A DNA stretch of 37,313 nucleotides from positions 1 through 37,313 of the forward strand of contig VFZW01000016.1 of the NCBI GenBank assembly GCA_016871055.1, in the 5' to 3' direction. The stretch is from Acidobacteriota bacterium. GTDB lineage: Bacteria > Acidobacteriota > Terriglobia > Bryobacterales > Bryobacteraceae. Every line of letters starts with the position of its first letter. Within the stretch, counting starts at the first letter, position 1. The position numbers were made by a program, and so were the translations under genes. The notes under the pieces were generated by a model that saw only the letters and a program-made list of their open reading frames with translations, was not told where the DNA came from and made no database searches. Positions 22,880 to 30,740 of the stretch are shown in pieces.

Positions 22880-24394
22880 TTACAGCTTCAACTCCCAACC
22901 CTTCCGGAACATCGGCTTCACATACTTATTCGCTTCAACCGAATTGGTGAACCGCAGATTCTTCGAATCCCAATTTAGCTTCCCGCCAACGCGGAACGCG
23001 ATCACGCCGAGCACCATCCACTCCGTGTAGGGACCCGAAATTCCGAAATGCGAACACGACGGCTCCCCGCCCTTACACGCGCGCACCCAATCGGCCATGT
23101 GACCTGGTGAACGCGACAACAACTGCGGCGGCAGCGTGTAGTTCTTCCATCGCTCGGCCGGCAGCAGGTGCACGCCTTCGCCGCGCTCCACCGTGGCCAT
23201 GATTCCCTTCGATCCGACGAACACCGCGCCGTTGCCGGCCAGCACGCCCGGCTGGCGCTCCAAGCCGAACGACCCTCGTCCATACACAGGCACCCCGGGG
23301 CCGCCTGGGCCTGTCCGTACGCCGCCCGTAGGGCGTGGCCGATTTGGAGGCGCTCCGCCACCTGTGCGCGATCCGCCACGGCCTTTGTCGCCGAGATTAT
23401 TGCTCGGCGGCAGTATCATCTCGTTGTCGATGCCGGGCACCTTGTAGGCCTCCGGTTCGCCCGGATACGCCGAGTCGTGCCAGTAGACCGACACTGGCGG
23501 CAGTCCGCCGCGCTGCGGGAAATCGAACCGAATCACCGCGCGATCAGGGAACGTGAAGTCACTCTTCTTCTCGATCGAAACCAGTTCGACGCTTGTCGGC
23601 GCTCCGAGTTGCAGAGCCAGGTTCACCGGCCCCATCGTGTGGATGCCCCAGTTGCCGATCTGTCCCGTGCCGAAGTCGAAGAACCCGCGCCAGTTGTAAG
23701 GCGTGTACTCGGCCGCATACGACCGCATCGACGCGCCGCCCAACCACAAGTCCCAATCGACGCCAGCCGGAACGCCTTTCTCGTCCGGCCCCTTCGCCAG
23801 TCCCGTTGGATGCGTGCCCGGCGACGCCGACACGTGAACTTCCTTCACGTCGCCGATCTCGCCCGACCACAATATTTCCGCCGCCACACGAATGCCCTCG
23901 TGCGAATAGCCCTGATTGCCCATTTGCGTCGCGACGTTGTATTTCACCGCCGCATCGGCCAGCAGCCGTGCTTCCCATGGCGTGCGCGTCAAGGGCTTTT
24001 CGACGTATACGTGCTTGCCTCGCTGCATCGCGTTCAGCGCCACCGTCGCGTGCATGTGATCGGGAATGCCAATCGTCAGCGCGTCGATGTTCTTGCCCTC
24101 TTTATCGAGCATCACGCGGAAGTCTTTGTACTTCGGCTGCTTGGTGAACTTCGAAAAATTGGCCGCCGCGCGATTTTCATCGACGTCGCAGAGCGCCACG
24201 ATGTTCTCGGTCGGTGCGACTTGATTTAAGATCACCCCGCCCTGTCCGCCACATCCGACAGCCGCGACATTCAATTTGTCATAAAACGGTTTGTAACCCA
24301 GAGCGCGCAGCGACGGAACCGATCCAAACCCGGCTTGCGGCACGACGCCCGCCAGCAGCGAGCCAAAGAAAAAGTGACGGCGTGAAGTAGACAT
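22880..24394 (-). CDS. Gfo/Idh/MocA-family oxidoreductase, Tat-exported, with Gly/Pro/Arg-rich insert
   Basis: 504 residues from ATG 24394; an in-frame TTG at 24403 is less likely because TATGAT ends 8 bases before this ATG. The twin-arginine signal is TSRRHFFFGSLLAGVV. A Rossmann domain follows with VAAVGCGGQGG, then EKPLTRTPWEARLL, the conserved EKP motif of NAD(P)-dependent sugar dehydrogenases. The second domain has a low-complexity insert of about 40 residues (roughly 333-377: GRGGSRTGGGAPP, then PRPTGGVRTGPGGPG), unusual for the family. Tat export fits periplasmic members that carry a tightly bound cofactor, such as glucose-fructose oxidoreductase. The substrate is unknown, probably a sugar. 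It is convergent with 22240-22878 and divergent from the esterase gene. Confidence 0.92.
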   Translation of the reverse strand: MSTSRRHFFFGSLLAGVVPQAGFGSVPSLRALGYKPFYDKLNVAAVGCGGQGGVILNQVAPTENIVALCDVDENRAAANFSKFTKQPKYKDFRVMLDKEGKNIDALTIGIPDHMHATVALNAMQRGKHVYVEKPLTRTPWEARLLADAAVKYNVATQMGNQGYSHEGIRVAAEILWSGEIGDVKEVHVSASPGTHPTGLAKGPDEKGVPAGVDWDLWLGGASMRSYAAEYTPYNWRGFFDFGTGQIGNWGIHTMGPVNLALQLGAPTSVELVSIEKKSDFTFPDRAVIRFDFPQRGGLPPVSVYWHDSAYPGEPEAYKVPGIDNEMILPPSNNLGDKGRGGSRTGGGAPPNRPRPTGGVRTGPGGPGVPVYGRGSFGLERQPGVLAGNGAVFVGSKGIMATVERGEGVHLLPAERWKNYTLPPQLLSRSPGHMADWVRACKGGEPSCSHFGISGPYTEWMVLGVIAFRVGGKLNWDSKNLRFTNSVEANKYVKPMFRKGWELKL

Positions 24395-24439
24395 TGAAGT
24401 CAATCATATCGCGGCTGTGCTATCTTGATCGCCGCACAT
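24395..24439. promoter_or_regulatory. Short divergent promoter region
   Basis: A 45-base gap between the divergent Gfo/Idh and esterase starts. It contains TATGAT on the minus strand (24403-24408), 8 bases from the Gfo/Idh ATG, and TATCTT on the plus strand (24421-24426), 13 bases from the esterase ATG. Both leaders would be very short. Confidence 0.4.
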
Positions 24440-25417
24440 ATGAAGATCCTGCAAGCTCTCCTAACCACCTCGATCGTCCTCGCCCAGCCCGCTGGAATGG
24501 CTGAGAACACTGATGTTTACTACAAACTTGGCCCCGACTCGCTCTCGCAAGACGGTGTGCCGAAGGGCGAAATCAAAGGACCGTTTGTGATTCCCAGCCA
24601 AGCATACCCGGGCACGCAGCACACCTACTGGGTCTATGTTCCGGCGCAGTATGATCCCGGCAAGCCCACGGCGTTGATGGTCTTGAACGACGGCCAGGCC
24701 ATGATGTTCGCCGAAGGCGATGTCCGCGCGCAGAACGTCTTCGATAACCTGATCTACCGCCACGAAATTCCAGTCATGATCGGCGTCTTCATCAACCCGG
24801 GCCGCACACCGGAGCAGCCCGAGCCCCATCCGAAAAACTGGGGTGACCGTGATACGAACCGCCCGGCCGAATACAATTCGCTCGACGATAAGTACGCGCG
24901 CGTGATCGTCAACGAAATCCTGCCTGCGTTGACGAAGGACTACAACATTTCGAAGGACCCCGAACAGCGCGGCATTGGCGGCGCCAGTTCCGGCGCTATC
25001 GCCGCATTCACCGTCGCCTGGGAACGGCCGAATGAATTTCGCAAAGTGCTCAGCATCGTCGGCAGCTTCGTCAATTTGCGCGGCGGACATGCCTACGCCG
25101 ACATCGTCGCCAAGACGCCGAAGAAGCCGCTACGCGTGTATTTACAAGACGGCCGCAACGACAACCGCGGACAGCGCCGCGACGGCCAGTACGACGAAAC
25201 TCGCGACTGGTTCGCGCAGAACGTCCGCTTGATGAAGGCGTTGACCGCCAAGGGGTACGACATCAACTACACCTGGGGCATCGGCCGCCACGGTCAAAAA
25301 CAGGGCGGCGCAATCTTCCCTGATATGATGCGTTGGTTATGGCGCGATCAAACGGTATCGACCGATGTGAACGACAAAGTCGAGCGGTCTTTCCGCGCGC
25401 CGGCTGCCAGGCAGTAG
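24440..25417 (+). CDS. Alpha/beta-hydrolase esterase (enterochelin-esterase/Fes-like fold)
   Basis: 325 residues from ATG 24440, which gives the signal peptide [15 protein letters not shown]. The mature part belongs to the esterase-D/Fes-like group. It shows [20 protein letters not shown], then [19 protein letters not shown], the nucleophile Ser in [19 protein letters not shown], a candidate Asp in [10 protein letters not shown], and the His in [11 protein letters not shown]. It would hydrolyse an ester outside the cytoplasm; relatives are often found with sugar- or lactone-processing genes, but the substrate cannot be told. It overlaps the next gene by 79 bases and heads a run with the quinocytochrome and flavin oxidoreductase. 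Confidence 0.88.
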   Translation: MKILQALLTTSIVLAQPAGMAENTDVYYKLGPDSLSQDGVPKGEIKGPFVIPSQAYPGTQHTYWVYVPAQYDPGKPTALMVLNDGQAMMFAEGDVRAQNVFDNLIYRHEIPVMIGVFINPGRTPEQPEPHPKNWGDRDTNRPAEYNSLDDKYARVIVNEILPALTKDYNISKDPEQRGIGGASSGAIAAFTVAWERPNEFRKVLSIVGSFVNLRGGHAYADIVAKTPKKPLRVYLQDGRNDNRGQRRDGQYDETRDWFAQNVRLMKALTAKGYDINYTWGIGRHGQKQGGAIFPDMMRWLWRDQTVSTDVNDKVERSFRAPAARQ

Positions 25418-27174
25418 TCCTTCTTTTCGCCGCGGCCGCTCAGCCCCCGCTCGGCCAACAGATCTATAAGGCCCGCTGCGCCGCCTGCCACGAGCAGGAA
25501 TCGGCGCGAATCCCGCACACCGAAACACTCCGCAAGATGTCGAAGGCGCGCATTCTTCGCTCGCTCGATTTTGGTGCGATGATGACCATCGCTTACACGA
25601 TGGCTCGCACCGATCGCGAGGCCGTCTCGAACTACCTCGGCACATCCAACATCACTGAAACGCCTGCAAAAGAGGCGATGTGCGGTGCCGTGCCCATCAC
25701 AAACGGCAAGCCAATTTGGAACGGTTGGAGTCCGTCCAGCACGAACACGCGCTTCCAGAACAACTCGGGCATCACGCTCGACAACGTCAGGCGGTTGAAG
25801 CTGAAATGGGCATTCGCGCACGCGGGCGACATCAACACCATGGCGCAGCCGACTATCATCGGCGACGTACTCTATACCGGCAGCGCGTCCGGCGCGGTCT
25901 ACGCTCTCAACGCAAAGAGCGGCTGCATCCACTGGGTCTTTCAAGCCAACGGCGCCGTGCGCACCGCGCCGCGCATTGAAGGCAACGCCGCGTTGTTCGC
26001 CGATCAGATCGGCTGGGTCTATGCTATCAACACCCGCGACGGCAAACTGATTTGGAAGAAGCGCGTCGAAGATCACGAAGCTACGCGTCTTACCGCCGCG
26101 TTCGCCGTGCACAATGGCATCGCGTACGTGCCCGCCGCGAGTTGGGAAGAGACCCGCGCGATCAACAATAGCTATGCGTGCTGCACCTTCCGCGGTAGCG
26201 TTTCCGCGCTGCGAATCAAAGACGGCCAGGCGATCTGGAAGACGTTCCTTGTCGACGAGCCGAAGCCCACCAAACCCGGCAAATTCGGGCCTTCGGGCGT
26301 GGGCGTTTGGTCGACGCCAACCGTCGACGTCGCTCGCAACCGTCTTTACATCACCACCGGCAACAATTACTCCTCGCCCGCCACAAACACGAGCGACGCG
26401 GTCATCGCGCTGCATCTGCAAACAGGCGGCATCGAGTGGGTGAAGCAAACCCGGGCCAACGACGTTTTTTCGAGCGCTTGCGTCGCTGGAGGCACGAATT
26501 GCCCCGAAGAAAAAGGTCCCGATTATGACTACGGCTCGCCCGCCATGCTCGTCTCGAACGGCAAGAAGACGATCCTTGTCGCCGGTCAAAAGTCGGGCAT
26601 CGTCCATGCCTTTGATCCCGATCGCAACGGCGAGGTCATTTGGCAAAAACGGGTCGGCACTGGCGAGAGTTTGTATGGCGGCGTGCAGTGGGGCATGACG
26701 GCCGACCCTCAAAACGTTTACGCGGCAGTCTCCGACATGAAACTCACGCGCAACGTTCCCAAGGACCTCGCGGATCTTCGCCGCTATCTCTATGATCCCG
26801 TCATCGGTGGTGGGCTCACCGCATTGCGCATCACCGACGGCGAACAGAAATGGCGAGCCGAAGCCGCACCGTGCGCCAAGCCGGTCCCCGGATGCAGCCC
26901 CGCTCAATCCGCCGCGTTAACCGCAGTTCCCGGCGTCATCTTTTCCGGCTCGATGGATGGGCACGTCCGCGCCTACTCCGCCGAAAGCGGCGCGGTGCTC
27001 TGGGACTTCGATACGCTGCGCGATTTCGACGGCGTCAACGGCCACAAGGGCCGGGGCGGTTCGATCGACGGCCCCGGCCCAGTCATCGCCAACGGCATGC
27101 TCTACATTAACAGCGGCTACGCGCGTTTTGGCGGCATGGGCGGCAATGTGCTGCTGGCGTTCGGAATCGACTAA
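25339..27174 (+). CDS. PQQ-type beta-propeller cytochrome, polyvinyl-alcohol-dehydrogenase-like
   Basis: About 611 residues from ATG 25339; the only other candidate is TTG 25333, since no start codon lies nearer the hydrophobic [11 protein letters not shown]. The haem motif CAACH follows directly in a short cytochrome c domain. PQQ/WD-like propeller blades fill the rest ([60 protein letters not shown]). The [11 protein letters not shown] and [14 protein letters not shown] stretches recall cytochrome-type polyvinyl-alcohol dehydrogenases, which oxidise secondary alcohols in the periplasm with PQQ. The substrate here need not be PVA. The N-terminus overlaps the esterase by 79 bases and the stop overlaps the next start by one base. 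Confidence 0.85.
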   Translation: MARSNGIDRCERQSRAVFPRAGCQAVVLLFAAAAQPPLGQQIYKARCAACHEQESARIPHTETLRKMSKARILRSLDFGAMMTIAYTMARTDREAVSNYLGTSNITETPAKEAMCGAVPITNGKPIWNGWSPSSTNTRFQNNSGITLDNVRRLKLKWAFAHAGDINTMAQPTIIGDVLYTGSASGAVYALNAKSGCIHWVFQANGAVRTAPRIEGNAALFADQIGWVYAINTRDGKLIWKKRVEDHEATRLTAAFAVHNGIAYVPAASWEETRAINNSYACCTFRGSVSALRIKDGQAIWKTFLVDEPKPTKPGKFGPSGVGVWSTPTVDVARNRLYITTGNNYSSPATNTSDAVIALHLQTGGIEWVKQTRANDVFSSACVAGGTNCPEEKGPDYDYGSPAMLVSNGKKTILVAGQKSGIVHAFDPDRNGEVIWQKRVGTGESLYGGVQWGMTADPQNVYAAVSDMKLTRNVPKDLADLRRYLYDPVIGGGLTALRITDGEQKWRAEAAPCAKPVPGCSPAQSAALTAVPGVIFSGSMDGHVRAYSAESGAVLWDFDTLRDFDGVNGHKGRGGSIDGPGPVIANGMLYINSGYARFGGMGGNVLLAFGID

Positions 27175-28238
27175 TGCTCTTCGAACCCTCTCAAACACGC
27201 GGCGTCACGCTGCCCAACCGCATCGCCGTCTCGCCGATGTGCGAATACTCTTCGGCCGACGGTTTCGCCACCAACTGGCACTTGGTTCACCTCGGCTCGC
27301 GCGCCGTCGGCGGCGCGGGACTCGTCATGACCGAAGCCACCGCCGTCGAACCGCGCGGCCGAATTTCCTACGGCGACCTCGGCATCTGGAGCGAGCAACA
27401 CGTTCCCAAGTTGCGCGAAATCACGAGCTTCATCAAGGAACAAGGCAGCGTACCGGCGATTCAACTCGCGCACGCTGGCCGAAAAGCCAGCACGCACGTT
27501 CCCTGGGATGGCGGCGCGGTGATCCCGCCCGATCAGCCGAACGGTTGGCAGCCCGTCGCGCCTTCGCCGATTCCGTTTCGGTCGGGCGACCCGATTCCGC
27601 ACGAACTGACCGCCGGCGAAATCGGCGACATTACTACCGCGTTCGTGAACGCGGCGGATCGCGCCATTCGCGCCAGTTTCGAAGTCATCGAGATCCATGC
27701 CGCGCACGGCTATTTGCTCAACAGCTTTCTCTCGCCGCTCTCCAATCACCGCAGTGACGAATACGGCGGAACGTTCGAGAATCGCACGCGCCTACTTCGC
27801 GAAGTCATCGCCGCCGTGCGACGCGTCGTCGCCGGCCCGTTGTGGCTGCGCATCTCCGCCAGCGAATGGATCGAAGGCGGCTGGACAATCGACGACTCCG
27901 TAACACTCGCGCAATCGCTCGACGGCATCGACCTCATCGATGTCTCCAGCGGCGGCAACGCCATCGACCAAAAGATCGAACTCGCGCCGGGATATCAAGT
28001 CCCTTTCGCCGCCCGCATTCGCCGCGAGGCCAACATTGCAACCGGCGCGGTCGGACTCATCACCACCGCCGAACAAGCCGAAGCCGTTCTGCAAAACGGC
28101 GAAGCCGACGTCGTACTCCTCGCCCGCGAAATGCTGCGCGACCCTTATTTCCCGATGCACGCCGCGAGTGCGCTCGGCGTTCCCGTCAAAGCACCGCCCC
28201 AATACCTCCGCGCCTTTCCCGGCTCAATTCGCCGTTGA
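27174..28238 (+). CDS. NADH:flavin oxidoreductase, YqjM-like Old Yellow Enzyme
   Basis: 354-residue FMN-dependent TIM-barrel enzyme. The N-terminus has FEPSQTRGVTLPNRIAVSPMCEY; Cys23 corresponds to the redox-tuning Cys of the YqjM class. Substrate- and flavin-binding motifs include QLAHAGRKAS, EIHAAHGYLLNSFLSPLSN, RSDEYGGTFENRTR and the late DVVLLAREMLRDPYFPMHAA. Such enzymes reduce activated C=C bonds (enones and related electrophiles). The ATG overlaps the upstream stop by one base. Its 3' end overlaps the convergent Gfo/Idh gene by 15 bases. No signal peptide, so it acts in the cytoplasm, in contrast to the two upstream gene products. Confidence 0.94.
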   Translation: MLFEPSQTRGVTLPNRIAVSPMCEYSSADGFATNWHLVHLGSRAVGGAGLVMTEATAVEPRGRISYGDLGIWSEQHVPKLREITSFIKEQGSVPAIQLAHAGRKASTHVPWDGGAVIPPDQPNGWQPVAPSPIPFRSGDPIPHELTAGEIGDITTAFVNAADRAIRASFEVIEIHAAHGYLLNSFLSPLSNHRSDEYGGTFENRTRLLREVIAAVRRVVAGPLWLRISASEWIEGGWTIDDSVTLAQSLDGIDLIDVSSGGNAIDQKIELAPGYQVPFAARIRREANIATGAVGLITTAEQAEAVLQNGEADVVLLAREMLRDPYFPMHAASALGVPVKAPPQYLRAFPGSIRR

Positions 28239-29486
28239 CTTTGGCGTCGACCAGTGTTGGCGATACGTGCGCCGCAGCATCCTGTTCGCTTCCTCGTCAC
28301 CGACAATCTTCTCGGTCGATGGGTCAAATCGAATTGACCTCCCGGTCCGCGCGACGATGTTGCCGAGGTGAGCCAGCGAACTCGCCCAGTGGCCCTCCTC
28401 AATCTCCACCGCCGGCCGCTTCCTGCTTCGCACGCAGTCGAGAAAATCCCGCGCGTGCGGGGCGTCGATCGACGTCCCATCATGTTGTGCAGAGTAAACC
28501 TCGCGGCCGGCTTCCCCCTCGAACACACGAAAACTCCAATCGCGCCCGCGAAACTTGCCGAACTGTGCGACTCCTTTGTCGCCATACACCGCAACACCGT
28601 TGTCGCATCCTTCGAGACCATACGGGTTCCACAACCGCTGCTCGTAGGAGATCCATTGCTGGCCAAAGTCGTAGGTGATGTCCATCGTGTCCGGCGTCTG
28701 CTGGTCGTCGTCGAAGTACAACTTCCTGCCGGCGCCGCTCACACGCACGGGCATCGTCACGCCGAGCGCACGCCGCGCGATATCGAGTTCATGCACGCCG
28801 TCGTTAGCGATGTCCCCCGCCCCGTAATGCCAGTGCCAGTTCACCGTCGAATGAAACCGGTTTCGATTAAACGGCAACATCGGCAGCGGGCCGGTCCACG
28901 TTTCGTAGTCGACGCTTTGCGGTACCGGCTCATCGGCCTTGCGGCCGATATTGCGCCGGAGTTGCGCGTTCCACGCCTTCGCCATCAACACGCGGCCAAG
29001 TTTGCCTGACTGCACGTAGTCGTGAAATTCGCGCGTCACCGGCAGGCTTGGCAACTGTGATCCAGTCTGCACGATACGACCATGCCGCCGCGCCGATTCA
29101 ATCATAAGCCTCCCCTCGCGCACGTTATGAGAAACCGGCTTTTCGACATACACATCCTTGCCCGCCGCGCATGCCAGTATCGTCCCCGGCGCGTGCCAAT
29201 GCAGCGGCGTCGCCATCACAATCGCATCCACCGCCTTGTCTTCCAAACAGCGCCGGATATCGCTCACCAGCGGCGGCCGAGCGCGACCGCTCGCCTCGAT
29301 GATCTTGTACGCGCCGTCGACGACGCTTGAATCGACATCGCACACATAGGCGACGTTCACATCGGGTTGCGCGCAAAACGCCGACGTCAGCGCGCGGCCT
29401 CTCCCGCGCACACCCATTAGCGCGATCGTGATCTTATCGGAAGCCGCCGCGGCGGCCATGGCGGGAAGAAAGTTGCGGCGCAGCAT
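28224..29486 (-). CDS. Second Gfo/Idh/MocA-family oxidoreductase
   Basis: 420 residues. The N-terminus LRRNFLPAMAAAAAS is a short Tat-like leader. The Rossmann domain has IALMGVRGRGRALTSAF, LHWHAPGTILACAAGKDVYVEKP with the EKP motif, and RIVQTGSQLPS. The second domain has STVNWHWHYGAGDIANDGVHELDIAR, typical of sugar dehydrogenases related to glucose-fructose oxidoreductase. It is about 84 residues shorter than the other Gfo/Idh protein and lacks its low-complexity insert. The substrate is unknown. It starts 27 bases from the divergent cytochrome gene and ends inside the 3' end of the flavin oxidoreductase gene. Confidence 0.92.
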   Translation of the reverse strand: MLRRNFLPAMAAAAASDKITIALMGVRGRGRALTSAFCAQPDVNVAYVCDVDSSVVDGAYKIIEASGRARPPLVSDIRRCLEDKAVDAIVMATPLHWHAPGTILACAAGKDVYVEKPVSHNVREGRLMIESARRHGRIVQTGSQLPSLPVTREFHDYVQSGKLGRVLMAKAWNAQLRRNIGRKADEPVPQSVDYETWTGPLPMLPFNRNRFHSTVNWHWHYGAGDIANDGVHELDIARRALGVTMPVRVSGAGRKLYFDDDQQTPDTMDITYDFGQQWISYEQRLWNPYGLEGCDNGVAVYGDKGVAQFGKFRGRDWSFRVFEGEAGREVYSAQHDGTSIDAPHARDFLDCVRSRKRPAVEIEEGHWASSLAHLGNIVARTGRSIRFDPSTEKIVGDEEANRMLRRTYRQHWSTPKSTAN

Positions 29487-29513
29487 AGTTGTATTGATGC
29501 TACCCTAAGCGGC
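29487..29513. promoter_or_regulatory. 27-base divergent promoter gap with overlapping -10s
   Basis: TAGCAT on the minus strand (29497-29502) and TACCCT on the plus strand (29501-29506) overlap by two bases. Each lies 7-10 bases from its start codon. If both are used, RNA polymerase could occupy only one at a time. Confidence 0.35.
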
Positions 29514-30476
29514 GTGGTTCGGTTGCTCCTTGTCCTGGCTTGCACGCTGAATGCCGCCGATGGCTTCATCGGCTCGGCCGCGTGCGCCCCCTGTCACAAG
29601 CGTCAATTCGACTCGCAGTCGAAGACCGGGCACGCGCACGCTCTCGCCAAATCCGCCGATCACGCCCAACGCGCGCAATGGCCGCTCGCCACAGCCGAAG
29701 CCCGCCGTGCGCCCAACTTCCGCTTCCGCTTCGACGCTCTCACCGCGCGAATCGACAACGGCGCCGATGTCCTCGCCGTGTCCATGGAATGGGCCTTTGG
29801 CGCGGGCGCGCAAGCCGTCACCTTCGTCAGCAAAGCCGATGACAAACATCACATCGAGCACTATTTGACCTACTACTCGAAGCTCCGCTCCTTTGGCCCC
29901 ACGCCGGGACAATCGAAACTCAAGCCCGCCAATCTCGCCGAGGCCGCCGGCCTGCTTTACCGCAACGCCGATTCGCAAGCCTGCTTCGATTGTCATTCCA
30001 CCGGCAAAGAACTTGGCGTGCGCTGCGAAGCGTGTCACGGGCCCGGCGCAACACACGCTGCAAGCGGCGGAAAGGCGTCGATCATCAACCCCGCCAAGAT
30101 GACGGCCGCCGCGTTGAACGACTACTGCGGCAAGTGCCATCGCCCGCCCGCATCGGACCCGGCGAAGATCGACTGGCACTTCGCCTGGAACGTCCGCCAT
30201 CAGCCCGTCTATCTGAGCCAATCGAAGTGCTTTATCAAGAGCGAAGGCAAACTGAGCTGCCTCACCTGCCACGGGTCGCACGAACCGCTCGTGCAAAAAG
30301 CGGCGCATTACGATGCGAAGTGCGGATCCTGCCACCAAACGAAATCCAAGTCGTGCGGGCCAACCAACTGCGCCAACTGCCACATGCCGCAAGTCAGTCC
30401 GGAACCGCCGCTGCGTTTCGCCAACCACTTTATCGGCGTGTATATGGGAGGCGCGGCGTTACGGCCTGTGCGGTAG
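29514..30476 (+). CDS. Seven-haem c-type cytochrome
   Basis: 320 residues from GTG 29514; VRLLLVLACTLNA is a signal peptide. Seven CxxCH motifs are present in order: CAPCH, CFDCH, CEACH, CGKCH, CLTCH, CGSCH and CANCH. Extra histidines (HALAKSADH, KHHIEHY, HFAWNVRHQ) could be distal ligands. The arrangement, including RCEACHGPGATHA and SCLTCHGSHEPL, resembles the cytochrome c-554/NrfA-related multihaem group seen in Acidobacteria. A periplasmic electron-transfer role is inferred; the redox partner is unknown. No membrane anchor after the signal peptide was seen. Confidence 0.92.
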   Translation: MVRLLLVLACTLNAADGFIGSAACAPCHKRQFDSQSKTGHAHALAKSADHAQRAQWPLATAEARRAPNFRFRFDALTARIDNGADVLAVSMEWAFGAGAQAVTFVSKADDKHHIEHYLTYYSKLRSFGPTPGQSKLKPANLAEAAGLLYRNADSQACFDCHSTGKELGVRCEACHGPGATHAASGGKASIINPAKMTAAALNDYCGKCHRPPASDPAKIDWHFAWNVRHQPVYLSQSKCFIKSEGKLSCLTCHGSHEPLVQKAAHYDAKCGSCHQTKSKSCGPTNCANCHMPQVSPEPPLRFANHFIGVYMGGAALRPVR

Positions 30477-30668
30477 CGTAGCGGCCAAACAGTTCAACTG
30501 ATCAACGGAACCAGCGCCGTCGTAGGGCGTTATCGTCCATTCGTAGCGCGGGTTGCGCCAAGTCGCCGAGGGACTGGACGGATGATCGATAACAGTTGCT
30601 TCAACTGTCTTTCCGTTGTTCAGCCCAATTGTCAAACCGCACCACGGAGTTGCGGCGCTCGAAGCCAT
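30459..30668 (-). CDS. Doubtful short frame, possible gene remnant
   Basis: A 69-residue frame in the gap between the cytochrome and the glycoside hydrolase. It reads WCGLTIGLNNGKTVEATVID and then ATWRNPRYEWTITPYDG, which looks more protein-like than a typical shadow frame. It overlaps the last 18 bases of the cytochrome gene and has no evident ribosome-binding site. It could be the tail of a decayed gene; I recognise no family. Apart from this, 30477-30740 holds nothing I can name. Confidence 0.25.
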   Translation of the reverse strand: MASSAATPWCGLTIGLNNGKTVEATVIDHPSSPSATWRNPRYEWTITPYDGAGSVDQLNCLAATLPHRP

Positions 30669-30740
30669 TGTGCGGTAGCGAATTCCGCTCTAATGCGTCT
30701 TTCACCCCGTCGCGATCATTTCGCTGGGGGTCTTCATCGA

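Noticed and set aside
25348-26907. Minus-strand frame of 519 codons opposite the quinocytochrome gene
   Set aside because: The plus strand carries the CAACH motif and propeller blades in frame; the minus frame is a GC-driven shadow.
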